This document shows, piece by piece, positions 1 through 9,618 of a stretch of 64,000 nucleotides of DNA. The DNA comes from Anagrus nilaparvatae. Lineage: Eukaryota > Arthropoda > Insecta > Hymenoptera > Mymaridae. Location of the stretch: assembly GCA_022575985.1 (NCBI GenBank), contig JAKSXM010000014.1:2046001-2110000 (forward strand), read 5' to 3'. The notes below the pieces were generated by a model. That model was not told where the DNA came from. It saw only the letters and a program-made list of their open reading frames with translations, and made no database searches. The position numbers and the translations under genes were made by a program. Each line of letters starts with the position of its first letter. Position 1 is the first letter of the stretch.

Positions 1-190
1 AAAACCGAATCTGAAACTCAAATTTTGAAATTCCAAATGGCGGACTCAACATTGGCCAATTTTCGATATTTTTAAAAATAGAAACAAAAGATTTAAAGAG
101 TGTACCCGAGGGTTTTTGGGTGTTCTAAAACTGAATCTGGAACTAAAATTTCGAAATTCATAAAGGCAAACTCATAATTGGCCAATTTCT
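1..190 (-). repeat. 135-bp repeat family, inverted copies
   Basis: The reverse complement resembles the array at 4130-4910: it has the same GGCCAATT block, a GCCGCCATTT-like block and a CAGATTCGG block in the same order. About one and a half diverged units are visible, cut by the window start. No coding content is seen. Confidence 0.65.
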
Positions 191-214
191 GAATTCACAA
201 CGTTAAACCTACTA

Positions 215-830
215 TAACCATGTTAGAACTAAACCCTAATATAAACTACCTACACGTTAGACGTTAAATCTACTATAACCTACCAACACGTTAGACGTTG
301 AACCGACTATAACCTACCTACACGTTAGACTTTAAACCTACAATAAGCTACCTACATGTTAGACGTTAAGCATACCATAACCTACCTACACGTTAGATTT
401 TGAACCTTCAATAACCTACCTACACGTTAGGCGTTAAACCTACAATAACCTACCTACACGTTAGACGTTAAACCTACTATAACCTACCTACACGTTAGAC
501 TTTAAACCTACAATAACCTACCTACACGTTAGACGTTAAACCTACTATAACCTACCTACACGTTAGACGTTAACCCTACTATAACCTACCTACACGTTAG
601 ACGTTAAGCCTACAATAGATACCTACACGTTAGACTTTAAACCTGCAATAACCTACCTACACGTTAGACATTAAACCTACAATAACCTACCTACACATTA
701 GACCTTAAACCTACAGTAGCCTACTTACACGTTAGACGTTAAATCTACTCTAACCTACCTACACGTTGTACGTTATTCCTGCAATAATTTACCTACTTGT
801 CACACGTGAAACCTACTATAACCTACCTAG
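215..830 (+). repeat. 34-bp satellite, block 1
   Basis: A tandem array of a 34-bp unit whose core is CCTACACGTTAGACGTTAAA followed by CCTACTATAA, with variants such as GACTTTAAA and CTACAATAA. About 18 units occur. The unit has no ORF and is AT-rich with an internal CCTACCTAC motif. It is a satellite or minisatellite; centromeric or heterochromatic use cannot be judged here. Confidence 0.9.
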
Positions 831-2452
831 GTTTTCTAACGTGTAGGTAGGTTATTGTAGGTTTAACGAAAGTGTAGGTAGGTTATTTTAGGTCGAAAGT
901 GCAACGTGTAGGTAGGTTATAGTAGGTTTAGCGACTAACGTGTAGGTAGGTTATTGTAGGTTTAACGTCTAACGTGTAGGTAGGTTATAGTAGGTTTAAC
1001 GTTTAACTTGTAGGTAGGTTATAGTAGGTTTAATGTTTAACGTGTAGGTAGGTTATTGTAGGTTTAAAGTCTAACGTGTAGGTAGGTTATAGTAGGTTTA
1101 ACGTCGAATGTGTAGGTAGGTTATTGTAGGTTTAAAGTCTAACATGTAGGTAGGTTATAGTAGGTTTAACGACTAACGTATAGGTAGGTTAAAATAGGTT
1201 CAACGATTATCCTGTAGCTAGGTTATTTTAGGTGTAAGATCTAACGTGTGTGTAGGTTATTGTAGGTATAACGTCTAACGTGTAGGTAGGTTATTGTAGG
1301 TTTAAAGTCTAACATGTAGGTAGGTTATAGTAGGTTTAACGACTAACGTATAGGTAGGTTAAAATAGGTTCAACGATTATCCTGTAGCTAGGTTATTTTA
1401 GGTGTAAGATCTAACGTGTGGGTAGGTTATTGTAGGTATAACGTCTAACGTGTAGGTAGGTTATTGTAGGTTTAAAGTCTAACGTGTAGGTAGGTTATAG
1501 TAGGTTTAACGTCTAACGTGTAGGTAGGTTATAATAGGTTCAACGACTATCCTGTAGGTAGGTTATTATAGGTTTAAGGTCTAACGTATAGGTAGGTTAT
1601 AGTAGGTTTAACGTCTAACGTGTAAGTAGGCTATTTTAGGTTTAAAGTCTAACGTGTAGGTAGGTTATAGTAGATTTAACGTCTAACGCGTAAGTAGGCT
1701 ACTGTAAGTTTAAGGTCTAACGTGTAGGTATGTTATTGTAGGTTTAAGGTCTAACGTATAGGTAGGTTATTAACGTGTAGGTAGATTATAGTAGATTTAA
1801 CGTCTAACGTGTAAGTAGGCTACTGTAAGTTTAAGGTCTAACGTGTAGGTATGTTATTGTAGGTTTAAGGTCTAACGTATAGGTAGGTTATAGTCGGTCT
1901 AACGTCTGACGTGTAGGTAGATTATTGTAGGTTTAAGGTTTAACATGTAGGTAGGTTATTTTAGGGCGAAGGTCTAACGTGTAGGTAGTTTATAGTTGGT
2001 TTAACATATGACAAATTGGTAAATTATGGTAGGAATATCGTCCAACGTGTTGGTAGGTTAGAGTAGGTTTAACGTCTAACAAGTAAGTAGGCTACTGTAG
2101 GTTCAACGGCTATCCTGTAGGTAGGTTATTATAGATATAAGGTCTAACGTATAGGTAGGTTATAGTCGGTCTAACCTCTGACGTGTAGGTTGGTTATAGC
2201 AGGTATAATGCCTAACGTATAGGTAGTTTATTGAAGATTGAAGGTCTATCGTATAGGTAGGTTATTGTAGGGTTAAGATCTAACGTGATGGTAGGTTATA
2301 GTAGGGTTAACGTCTAATGCGTAGGTAGGTTTTAGCCGGTATAACGTCTTATGTGTATGTAGGTTATAATAGGTTTAACGTCTAACGTGTTGGTAGGTTA
2401 TAGTCTAAGGTGTAGGTAGGTTATAGTAGGTTTAACGTTTAACGTGTAGGTA
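831..2452 (-). repeat. 34-bp satellite, block 2, inverted orientation
   Basis: The same 34-bp satellite runs here as its reverse complement (core AACGTGTAGGTAGGTTATAG). The switch lies at about 828-836, where CCTACCTAGG runs into TTTTCTAACGTG. Block 2 is longer and more diverged toward its right end. A higher-order repeat of five units (170 bp) is visible: the segment starting at 1141 recurs almost exactly at 1311. A second local duplication recurs at about 121-bp spacing (1691 and 1812). Confidence 0.9.
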
Positions 2453-2460
2453 ACTCATAC

Positions 2461-2622
2461 ATGAAAAAGCATACTTCAAACTGGAAACAATGGCTAAAGA
2501 TAAGCTGTCACTGCAGGCTACGTCCGGAAAACAATTCAAATTCGTTACGTTATAGTGGTAAAAGAGATGTAATTCCTGACTCTGTGTATGATTTTATTAA
2601 AAACAAGGTAAAAATTATGTAA
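2461..2622 (+). other. Possible short exon or orphan ORF, unknown
   Basis: A 53-codon ATG ORF lies immediately after the satellite and before the foldback. It is less AT-biased than its surroundings and has mixed composition (W, C, H and charged residues). A GT at 2608, following AACAAG, would make a plausible splice donor. I do not recognise the peptide. It could be a stranded exon of a host gene or transposon, or chance. Confidence 0.2.
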
Positions 2623-2666
2623 AAAATTTTGTATTCATAGATAATTATATGTACCTATACATAAAA

Positions 2667-3923
2667 TACTCTCTAAACACTATGGTGTAAATATATGTAC
2701 AAAATTACACAACAACACTTTATGGCATGTAATAATTATTTTTTACACTCTATGTTGTGTAAAAATTTTTGTTATACATCTTATACGCGGTAAAATTTTA
2801 TAATTACACTATATAAATGGTAAATTTATAAATTACACTATTAGAAATGAAAATCTAATTGTGTAAATTTAAAAATCACAAAATATAAAAACACGCGTGC
2901 CGACGTCGAGTATAATATGACTTTGAACACCAAACAATGGTTTCTTTATCCAAAAATTGTATTAATTCTTAGGTATTAAATTTAGCAATAACCTGTATGC
3001 AAATATTTTATATCATAAACATGTTCTATATTTTGAGGTTATTGTGAACTTCAACGAATTTTTTTTTAACAGCATTCCAGAACTCTTTGATTACCGATAT
3101 TTTCTATGGCCTAAATTTGGGCCTATCGGTTCCGGATTTTCTGAAGCCAAAATGCAATTACAAAAATTTCTCCTTTTACAGAAAGTTTTCTTTTTCGTTC
3201 CACTACACCAGAATCGTCTTCGATTTTTGATATTTGATAATTTTTTTTAATTAAATAGAAATTAATAATAAAAAACAGTACGCGTCCAATTAAATGGTAT
3301 CGAATAGATACGAACTTATGAATTATTATTTTTTTAAAAAAACTATCGAATATCAAAAATCAAAGATGATAGCGGTGTAGATGAGGAACTAAAAAAAATT
3401 TTCTGTAAGAGGAAAAGTTTTTTAATTGCTTTTTGGCTTCAGAAAATCCGGAACCGATAGGCCCAAATTTACTAAATTCCCCATAGAAAATATCGGTAAT
3501 CACAGAGTTCTGGAATGCTGTTAAAAAAAAATTCGTTGAAGTTCACAATAACCTCAAAATATAAAATATGTTTATAATATAAAATATTTGCATACAGCTT
3601 ATTGCTAAATTTAATACCGAAGAATTCATACAATTTTTGGATAAAGAAACCATTGTTTGGTGTTCAAAGTCATATTATACTCGACGTCGGCGCGCGTGTT
3701 TTTATATTTTGTGATTTTTAAATTTACACAATTAGATTTTTATTTCTAATAGTGTAATTTATAAATTTAACATTTATATAGTGTAATTATAAAATATTAC
3801 CGCGTATAAGATGTATAACAAAAATTTTTACACAACATAGAGTGTAAAAAATAATTATTACATGCCATAGAGTGATGTTGTGTAATTTTGTACATATATT
3901 TACACCATAGTGTTTAGAGAGTA
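2667..3923. mobile_element. Foldback (long inverted repeat) element
   Basis: The left arm (about 2667-3241) pairs with the right arm (about 3345-3923) around a loop of roughly 100 bp. The outer ends read TACTCTCTAAACAC and its complement. Internal landmarks match in inverted order, for example GACGTCGAGTATAATATGAC in the left arm and its reverse complement near 3668-3690. The arms carry small indels, so this is not a recent duplication. No transposase is seen and no clear target duplication can be read. It is a foldback or MITE-like element; transcription would give a long hairpin RNA. Confidence 0.8.
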
Positions 3924-4129
3924 ACATACATAGAAACAGTTTTTTTAATTAAATCTCAGATTTTTTGTTAAATGACTAATCAAAGTCTCTCGCAAAATCT
4001 TATAAAGAGTTTGTCTAAACACAACCAGGAAGCATGGAAAAAACCTTCTAAAACTACTACAACCCTAATAGAAAATGCGATTCATTTTATAAAATTAGCG
4101 TTATTTTTTCAAAACATAGGCTTATTTAA

Positions 4130-4910
4130 GCTTGTCATTTTGAATTTCGTAAATTGGCCAGATTTTGACTCAACATACCAGAAAATATACAGAACTCCAT
4201 TTATAGCCTTTTTTCTTAATTTTATTTGGTATATATATGTTTTGAAATATTGTTTAATTTTGAGGCTGTTATTTTGAATTTAAAAATTCGGTTGCAATAT
4301 TCTGACTCAGCACGCCTTAAAATCCCCAATTATATGTTTAAAACCTTTTTTTTTATTTTAAAATTTGGTATTTTTTTTTTAAATTGGCCAATTTTGAGGC
4401 CATTTCGAATTTTAAAAAATTCGGTTGCCAGATTCGGACTCAGCGCACCCAAAAACCCCCAGATATACATTTAAAACCTTTTTTGTTTATTTTAAAATTT
4501 GGTATTTTTTTTCAAAATTGGCCAATTTCGAGGCCACCATTTCGAATTTTGAAATTTGGTTGTCAGGTTCGGACTCAGCGCACCCAAAAACCCCCAGATA
4601 TACATTTAAAATCTTTTTTTTATTTTAAAATTTGGTATTTTTTTTCAAAATTGGCCAATTTCGAGGCCACCATTTCGAATTTTGAAATTCGGTTGCCAGA
4701 TTCGGACTCAGCGCACCCAAAAAGCCCCAGATATACATTTAAAATCTTTTTTTTTTATTTTAAAATTTGGTATTTTTTTTTCAAAATTGGCCAATTGTGA
4801 GGCCGCCATTTCGAATATTGGAATTTGGTTGCCAGATTCGGACTCAGCACATCCAAAAACCCCTAGATACATGTTTGAAACCTTTTTTTTTATTTTTAAT
4901 GATTTCGGTA
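4130..4910 (+). repeat. Tandem array of 135-bp units
   Basis: The phrase GGACTCAGC recurs at 4436, 4571, 4704 and 4840, giving a period of 133-136 bp, with a more diverged copy near 4300. Each unit holds a GGCCAATTTCGAGGCC block, an ATTCGGTTGCCAGATTCGG block and a T-rich tract. Open frames across the array only reflect the repeat being stop-poor; no protein family is recognised. Confidence 0.9.
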
Positions 4911-5428
4911 GAAGTGCATAGAAGTCTTAGAAGTGCGGTGAACTTAATAAAGTAGATTTATATTAGAATTTTATAAAATTTGGACCCAAACTGAATATCA
5001 AATCCAGTAATTGCTTTCCAAGGCTTTTTGAGAACGCATCAATGGAACTGTACTTGTCAAATACTAATTACATGGATTTTATATTTTTTTAGGTCCAAAT
5101 TTGATTATATTTTCTAGTTTGTAGTTGATTTATCAAACAATTTGTAATTATGCAGGGTGTATTCATGGCTCATGATTCTTACTCGTACAAACATCCAGAA
5201 CTTGGTAATATTACATATCGATGAATTCACAATAAACTTTTATGTTTACATAAGCTAGACCCTCTTCAAATGCTGGCTTTAAATTAAAATACAGTTTAGT
5301 ATTCTCCAATAAAAAGTAGAAAAAACAGTAATCACTTCAACCGGTTTATATTAGGTTATTGGTTTTAATATATAGCTATTCTAATTTACTTCTGCTAATA
5401 AGTTAAATTTATTTTAAAAGTTTATTTT
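4911..5428. other. AT-rich stretch without recognisable content
   Basis: About 500 bp of AT-rich sequence follows the 135-bp array. No ORF, repeat unit, tRNA or terminal inverted repeat can be supported here. Confidence 0.5.
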
Positions 5429-5541
5429 GGTTCCTCATAGAGGAACCTTTGTGATAGATGAAATTTTGATCTTTGATTTTTTGGCATATAAGCACGTTTT
5501 GGGACCTCAGGAAGCTAAAAAACCGGTTTTTAAAAAAAGTC

Positions 5542-5583
<42 letters not shown>

Positions 5584-6675
5584 TGTGTGTGTATGTATGT
5601 AACCGGTGAAATTTCACAACCATTATGGAATTAAGACCGAATTTTTTTTTCAAAAATTTTTTCATCAAAAAATCTCAAACTACTTTTTTTTTTTTTTAAT
5701 TTGGATGTAATACCTCATTTATTTCCACGAAAGTACCTATATTTGAAAGTACGATTTTTACTCGATATCTCGAATCTGATAAATAATTTTTTTTAAATTT
5801 TTTTATCAAAATTTTTTTCACCAAAAAATACAAAAAATACCAAATTATTTTTTCTCTTTAGACGTAGTACCTAATCTATTTCTGTGGAAGTACTAGTTTT
5901 AGAAATATCATTTATAGCATTTTTTTGGACCTGATACCTAATTTTTTCAAAATTTTTTTCTCAAAATTAAAAAACCAAAAAAATTAAAAAATCTGTAATA
6001 TTTTTTTTTTTTTTAGTGTAATACTTCCTTTAATTCCATGACAGTACTAATATTTGAAAATTTTGCAATCGGTGGTATTTAAAAACCATTATGGAATTAA
6101 GATCTAATTTTTTTTTTCAAAAATTTTTTTATCAAGACATTTCAAAATACTTTTTTTTTTTTTTTAATTTAGGAGTAATACCTCATTTATTTACATAAAA
6201 GTACTTATATTTGAAAGTATGGTTTTTACTCGATATCTCAAATCTGATAATTAATTTTTTGAAAATTTTTTTCCCAAAATTTTTTTCACAAAAAAAATAC
6301 AAAGAATACCAAATTTTTTTTTTGTTCGGACGTAGTACCTAATTAATTTCTATGAGAGTACTAGTTTTAGAAAGCTTATTCATAGTAATTTTTTGGATCT
6401 GATACCAAATTTTTTCAAAATTTTTTTCTCAATATTAATAAAACAAAAAAATTAAAAAATCTGTAATATTGTTTTTTTTTTAGTGTAATACCTAATTTAT
6501 TGAAAATTTTTTTCTAAAAATTTGTTAAATAAAAAACATTAAATCACAGCAACATTTTTTTTCTTTTAAAATACGGTATTTAACTTTTTTTTATGAAATA
6601 CTGATATCTCAAATTATAATTTTTATTAGATAAAATAGACCATTATAAATATTTTGCTATTGTTAATGAGGAACC
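5429..6675. repeat. AT-rich repeat with GGTTCCTCAT ends and a 466-bp internal duplication
   Basis: The left end has the palindrome GGTTCCTCATAGAGGAACC. The right end near 6666-6675 reads ATGAGGAACC, an inverted match of 10 bp. Inside, a segment starting CATTATGGAATTAAG recurs at 5621 and 6087 (466 bp apart) and both copies continue with the same order of T-runs and TAATACCT-type blocks. This may be a non-autonomous element, but the inverted ends are short and no target duplication is visible. Confidence 0.5.
5543..5602. repeat. (GT)n microsatellite
   Basis: About 60 bp of GT/TG dinucleotides with a few TATGT interruptions. It explains the apparent Cys-Val peptide in one frame, which is not a gene. 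Confidence 0.95.
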
Positions 6676-7089
6676 ATAGTGCCAATCACTTGGCAGCGTT
6701 TTTTTTATTGTGTATTAATTTATTATTAATTTTTATGTTAATTTAATAATCCTAAGTTTATTTTAATTTCAAATTTATATTATTTAAGATTGTTTACTTA
6801 TAACCTATTATAGGTTATAAACAAATCTTTATTTTTGGTAATAATTTAAAATCAGTAGTTTAATTACTACTTTTGATTAAATTTTATTATTTAACTTATT
6901 TAATATATATTACGTATTAAATATATCAATTGACACACTACTTTTGATTAAACTTTCACTTTAATGTTTATTAGTGTGTAATTTTTATGTTTTACTCATT
7001 CCTTTTGTGTAACAAATGCGCTTTAATATTTAATGATTAAAAACTTGCTCAAATTGACACACTATGGTTTTGAGTGTATATATTTAAAA
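6676..7089. other. AT-rich stretch without recognisable content
   Basis: Roughly 400 bp of very AT-rich DNA with short imperfect repeats of CACACTACTTTTGATTAAA. No gene or mobile-element end can be supported. Confidence 0.5.
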
Positions 7090-7460
7090 ATTTATTTGTG
7101 TGTCTGTGTCTTCCATCATCACGGTGAACAAAATTACATAAAACCGGTGTCAAAATAAAGATAAAAAGTCCGCGGGTGACATAGGCTATAGATTTTTTGC
7201 TCAGCTATCGTAGTTTTTGAGATATTTAATTTTTAAAGTTTTTGAAATTGAGAAAATTTTGAAAAATTTTGAAAAACTAAAATATCTCGAGATTATCGAC
7301 AAATTTTATTGTCACAAGTTTGTACTGTTCGATTCAGCACCAATTTTTACGTATTCTCCTAAATTTTTATTCAAAACGGTGGTATCTTTTGAAGCTGGTA
7401 AAAAAATTTTTTTTTATTTTTTTTATTTTTTATGGTATTTTTCACTTTTCGGTTGATTTC
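7090..7460 (+). repeat. Dispersed repeat family X, copy 1
   Basis: This family recurs at 20978-21430, 61320-61440, 61845-62000 and 63090-63208. Shared blocks in order are a TTTGTGTGTCTGTG head, CGGGTGACATAGGC, AGCTATCGTAGTTTTTGAGA, a block around ATTCGATTCAGCAC, TTTTTATTCAAAACGG, and a GAAGCTGGTAAAAAAATTT tail ending TATGGTATTTTT. In two other copies the tail runs directly into a new head, so the family also exists in tandem. No coding potential is seen. Confidence 0.8.
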
Positions 7461-7507
7461 AAGATACGTATTTTAACGATAATTATTATATAATTATTAT
7501 ATAATAT

Positions 7508-7536
7508 ATTATTATTATTATTATTATTGGGTGTCC
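7508..7536. repeat. (ATT)n microsatellite
   Basis: A short pure ATT tract borders a LINE fragment. ATT tracts recur at every LINE boundary between 7.5 and 15.5 kb. Confidence 0.9.
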
Positions 7537-7584
7537 AGTGTCAAGTATCTGGGAGTACAGCTCGATCGTCGGTTAAACTTTAAT
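7537..7584 (+). pseudogene. Short LINE reverse-transcriptase fragment
   Basis: Fifteen to sixteen plus-strand codons read VSSVKYLGVQLDRRLNF-like residues, the conserved block that follows the YADD core in LINE reverse transcriptases; the same block reads SVKYLGVLLDNKLNF in the neighbouring R1-like copy. It abuts an ATT tract, as the other insertions here do, and lies in the opposite orientation to the next LINE. Only this scrap is recognisable. Confidence 0.55.
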
Positions 7585-7727
7585 TAATATTCACTATTAC
7601 TTTAAGTAATTGATATTCACTTTTGTAAGTGCTTCCATATTAGCTGATACTGCTATTTACTAATTTCATATTTTTTAGTATACGGTTATTAATTGATGAT
7701 TGTTGCATTAATATAAGTTATTATTAT

Positions 7728-7730
<3 letters not shown>

Positions 7731-7761
<31 letters not shown>

Positions 7762-9222
7762 TCAAGGGAATCTTGTGAATCTTACATCAGCCATGGAGTG
7801 TTTGCGGGCCTTAAAGGCCCGCAAATTTCCATGACCGCCCAGTTGCACAAAGTGTACAACTGGGAGACCACCGGCGAACACGGTCGCCGGCTACGCCCCA
7901 GATTCTTACTGGATAAACACACTATAAACCCCCCTGCGCTTGTTTGCCCCAAACCGGAACTCCCTTTTCAGGTATAACTTCAGTTTGGGACGCGCAGCCT
8001 AGGCAGCTGGCCGCTGCCTTCCCCCAGCCTAGTGACAGGAGAGCAATCTACGATAGAAAGCCCTCCTCCTTTTTCTTCAACAAGGTGGCCCTTACGTACT
8101 CTGCTACTTTGTTCCAATTTTCAGAACTCCGTAGCATTTCCGGAACCACCTTCTCTGGCCTCCAAATCGGGAAGGGCGGGCGCCCTTCCACGTAGCGCAT
8201 ACATCCGAAGAAAGTATGCTCCACTGTATCCTTCTCGCCTGGGCAGTGCAAGCACTCCTCTGTTGCCACCTTATGCCAATGTTTCAACATTGCACGGAAA
8301 TACCCGTGTCCAGTCAAGAATTGGGTGAGGTAAAAATCCACCTCCCCATGTTGTCGTCCAGTCCATGCCTGCAGATCTGAAATCAGTCTGCGCGTCCATC
8401 GGGCATTTTTCTCTTCCTCCTTTTTCCACCGTTCCTGCCATTTTCCCATAGAGCTGGAGCGGGCGCGAGTGGATGCCACTTCGCGGTCCTCTACACTATC
8501 GTAAATGTATTTCCGCTCCAACGCTAGCAGGTCGATGGGTATGACCGATGCTACTACCTGGATCGCTTCGAGCGATACCGTATGGTACGCGCAGGCGATC
8601 CTCAGGGCCGCTTGCCGCTGCACAGACGATATTTTATGTCTGTACTTGGCAAATTTGGTGATATCCGCCCAGATCTCAGATCCATAAAGCAGGACAGAGT
8701 TGACAACGGACATCAACAATCTTCGCTTCCCGGGTTTGGGCCCTCCTATGTTGGCCATGAGCCTTGACAAGGAGGATGCGATCGACGCGGCCTTCTCACT
8801 CGACCTCTGAAATTGTTCCCAGAAGTTCAGCTTGTTATCAAGCAGAACTCCCAGGTACTTAACCGATGTCTTGGCTTGGATCGTGTGAGGGTTTCCACCA
8901 TCATCGACATTTACATCGATGTCCGTGGAAATTGTTGTTCGACGGGTCAGCAATACGATCTCCGTTTTGGGGATCGCGAGCTGGAGCCCGTGCTCGCCCA
9001 TCCAGAGGTTGATCTGTCTCATGACTAGATTCAACCTCTCCTGGGTTACCTGCATGTCCCTGCCAGTGATGGTCAGAGCCACGTCGTCCGCGTACCCGAT
9101 CAGAGAAGCTCCTTCCGGGAGGTGAACGCGCAACAGGCCATCGTAAAAGGCATTCCACAGGTCTGGTCCGAGAACCGAACCTTGGGCAATGCCCGCACTC
9201 AGAACCCTCTGTCGCCTGCCAT
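7731..9222 (-). mobile_element. 5'-truncated R1-clade LINE copy
   Basis: On the minus strand this is the 3' end of an R1-type LINE: the reverse-transcriptase C-half, a 3' UTR of about 290 bp and a poly(A) tail (T-run 7731-7760). Its homology to the full-length neighbour stops at about 9222, where ATAAATAAAT and an ATT microsatellite begin, as expected for incomplete reverse transcription. ATT tracts flank both ends. Confidence 0.9.
8048..9220 (-). CDS. R1-type LINE ORF2, C-terminal half (RT core to C-terminus)
   Basis: This is an open frame encoding the RT core onward. It has the AQGSVLGPDLWN block, the catalytic YADDVAL motif, the SVKYLGVLLD block, a long helical 'thumb' region, and near the C-terminus the CLHCPGEKDTVEHTFFGC zinc-knuckle-like motif typical of R1 and I-type LINEs. 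It ends with EEGFLS. The open frame continues past the element boundary (to 9442) only by reading the T-tract and ATT repeat as a lysine and isoleucine run, which is not part of the protein. There is no endonuclease or start codon of its own. It is a truncated but otherwise open copy, probably younger than the full-length one next to it. Confidence 0.88.
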   Translation of the reverse strand, partial: GRRQRVLSAGIAQGSVLGPDLWNAFYDGLLRVHLPEGASLIGYADDVALTITGRDMQVTQERLNLVMRQINLWMGEHGLQLAIPKTEIVLLTRRTTISTDIDVNVDDGGNPHTIQAKTSVKYLGVLLDNKLNFWEQFQRSSEKAASIASSLSRLMANIGGPKPGKRRLLMSVVNSVLLYGSEIWADITKFAKYRHKISSVQRQAALRIACAYHTVSLEAIQVVASVIPIDLLALERKYIYDSVEDREVASTRARSSSMGKWQERWKKEEEKNARWTRRLISDLQAWTGRQHGEVDFYLTQFLTGHGYFRAMLKHWHKVATEECLHCPGEKDTVEHTFFGCMRYVEGRPPFPIWRPEKVVPEMLRSSENWNKVAEYVRATLLKKKEEGFLS

Positions 9223-9284
9223 AAATAAATATTATTATTATTATTATTATCATTATTATTAATATTACATTAAAAATATTTTTT
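9223..9284. repeat. ATT-rich microsatellite between two LINEs
   Basis: ATT/TTA repeats with interruptions lie between the 5' break of the truncated LINE and the target duplication of the full-length LINE. Confidence 0.85.
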
Positions 9285-9295
9285 ATTATTATTGT

Positions 9296-9299
<4 letters not shown>
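9285..9299. repeat. 15-bp target site duplication (left)
   Basis: ATTATTATTGTTATT here is identical to 15486-15500, precisely flanking the LINE at 9300-15485. Both lie in ATT-rich sequence. Confidence 0.88.
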
Positions 9300-9334
<35 letters not shown>

Positions 9335-9337
<3 letters not shown>

Positions 9338-9618
9338 GGAAATATGTGAATCTTGCATCAGCCATGGAGTGTTTGTGGGCCTTAAAGACCCGCAAATTTT
9401 CATGACCGCCCAGTTGTACAAAGTGTACAACCGAGAGACCATCGGCGAACGCGGTCGCCGGCTACGCCCCAGAATCTTACTGGATAAATAGACTTTAAAC
9501 CCTCCGCGCTTGTTTGTCCCAAACCGGAACTCCCTTTTCAGGTATAACTTCAGTTTGGGACGCGCAGGCTAGGCAGCTGACCGCTGCCTTCCTCCCTGCC
9601 TAGGGGCAGGAGAGCTCT
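9335..9618 (-). other. 3' UTR of the full-length R1-like LINE
   Basis: This stretch aligns with 7761-8047 of the truncated copy almost throughout (shared blocks GGCCTTAAAG, CAGTTTGGGACGCGCAG and others), so both copies belong to one subfamily. No coding content. Confidence 0.8.

Noticed and set aside
215..2452. Regular repeats as a CRISPR array
   Set aside because: Units are contiguous 34-bp tandem copies without unique spacers, orientation flips midway, and the genome is clearly eukaryotic.
4226..4955. Several overlapping open frames as repeat-containing proteins
   Set aside because: They are different frames of the same 135-bp tandem array; all are F/K/I-rich with no family resemblance.
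5427..5609. Cys-Val-rich small ORF
   Set aside because: It is a translation of the (GT)n microsatellite.
9221..9442. Lysine/isoleucine-rich N-terminal extension of the RT ORF at 8048
   Set aside because: It is the poly(A) tail and 3' UTR of the neighbouring LINE plus an ATT repeat, read by chance in an open frame.
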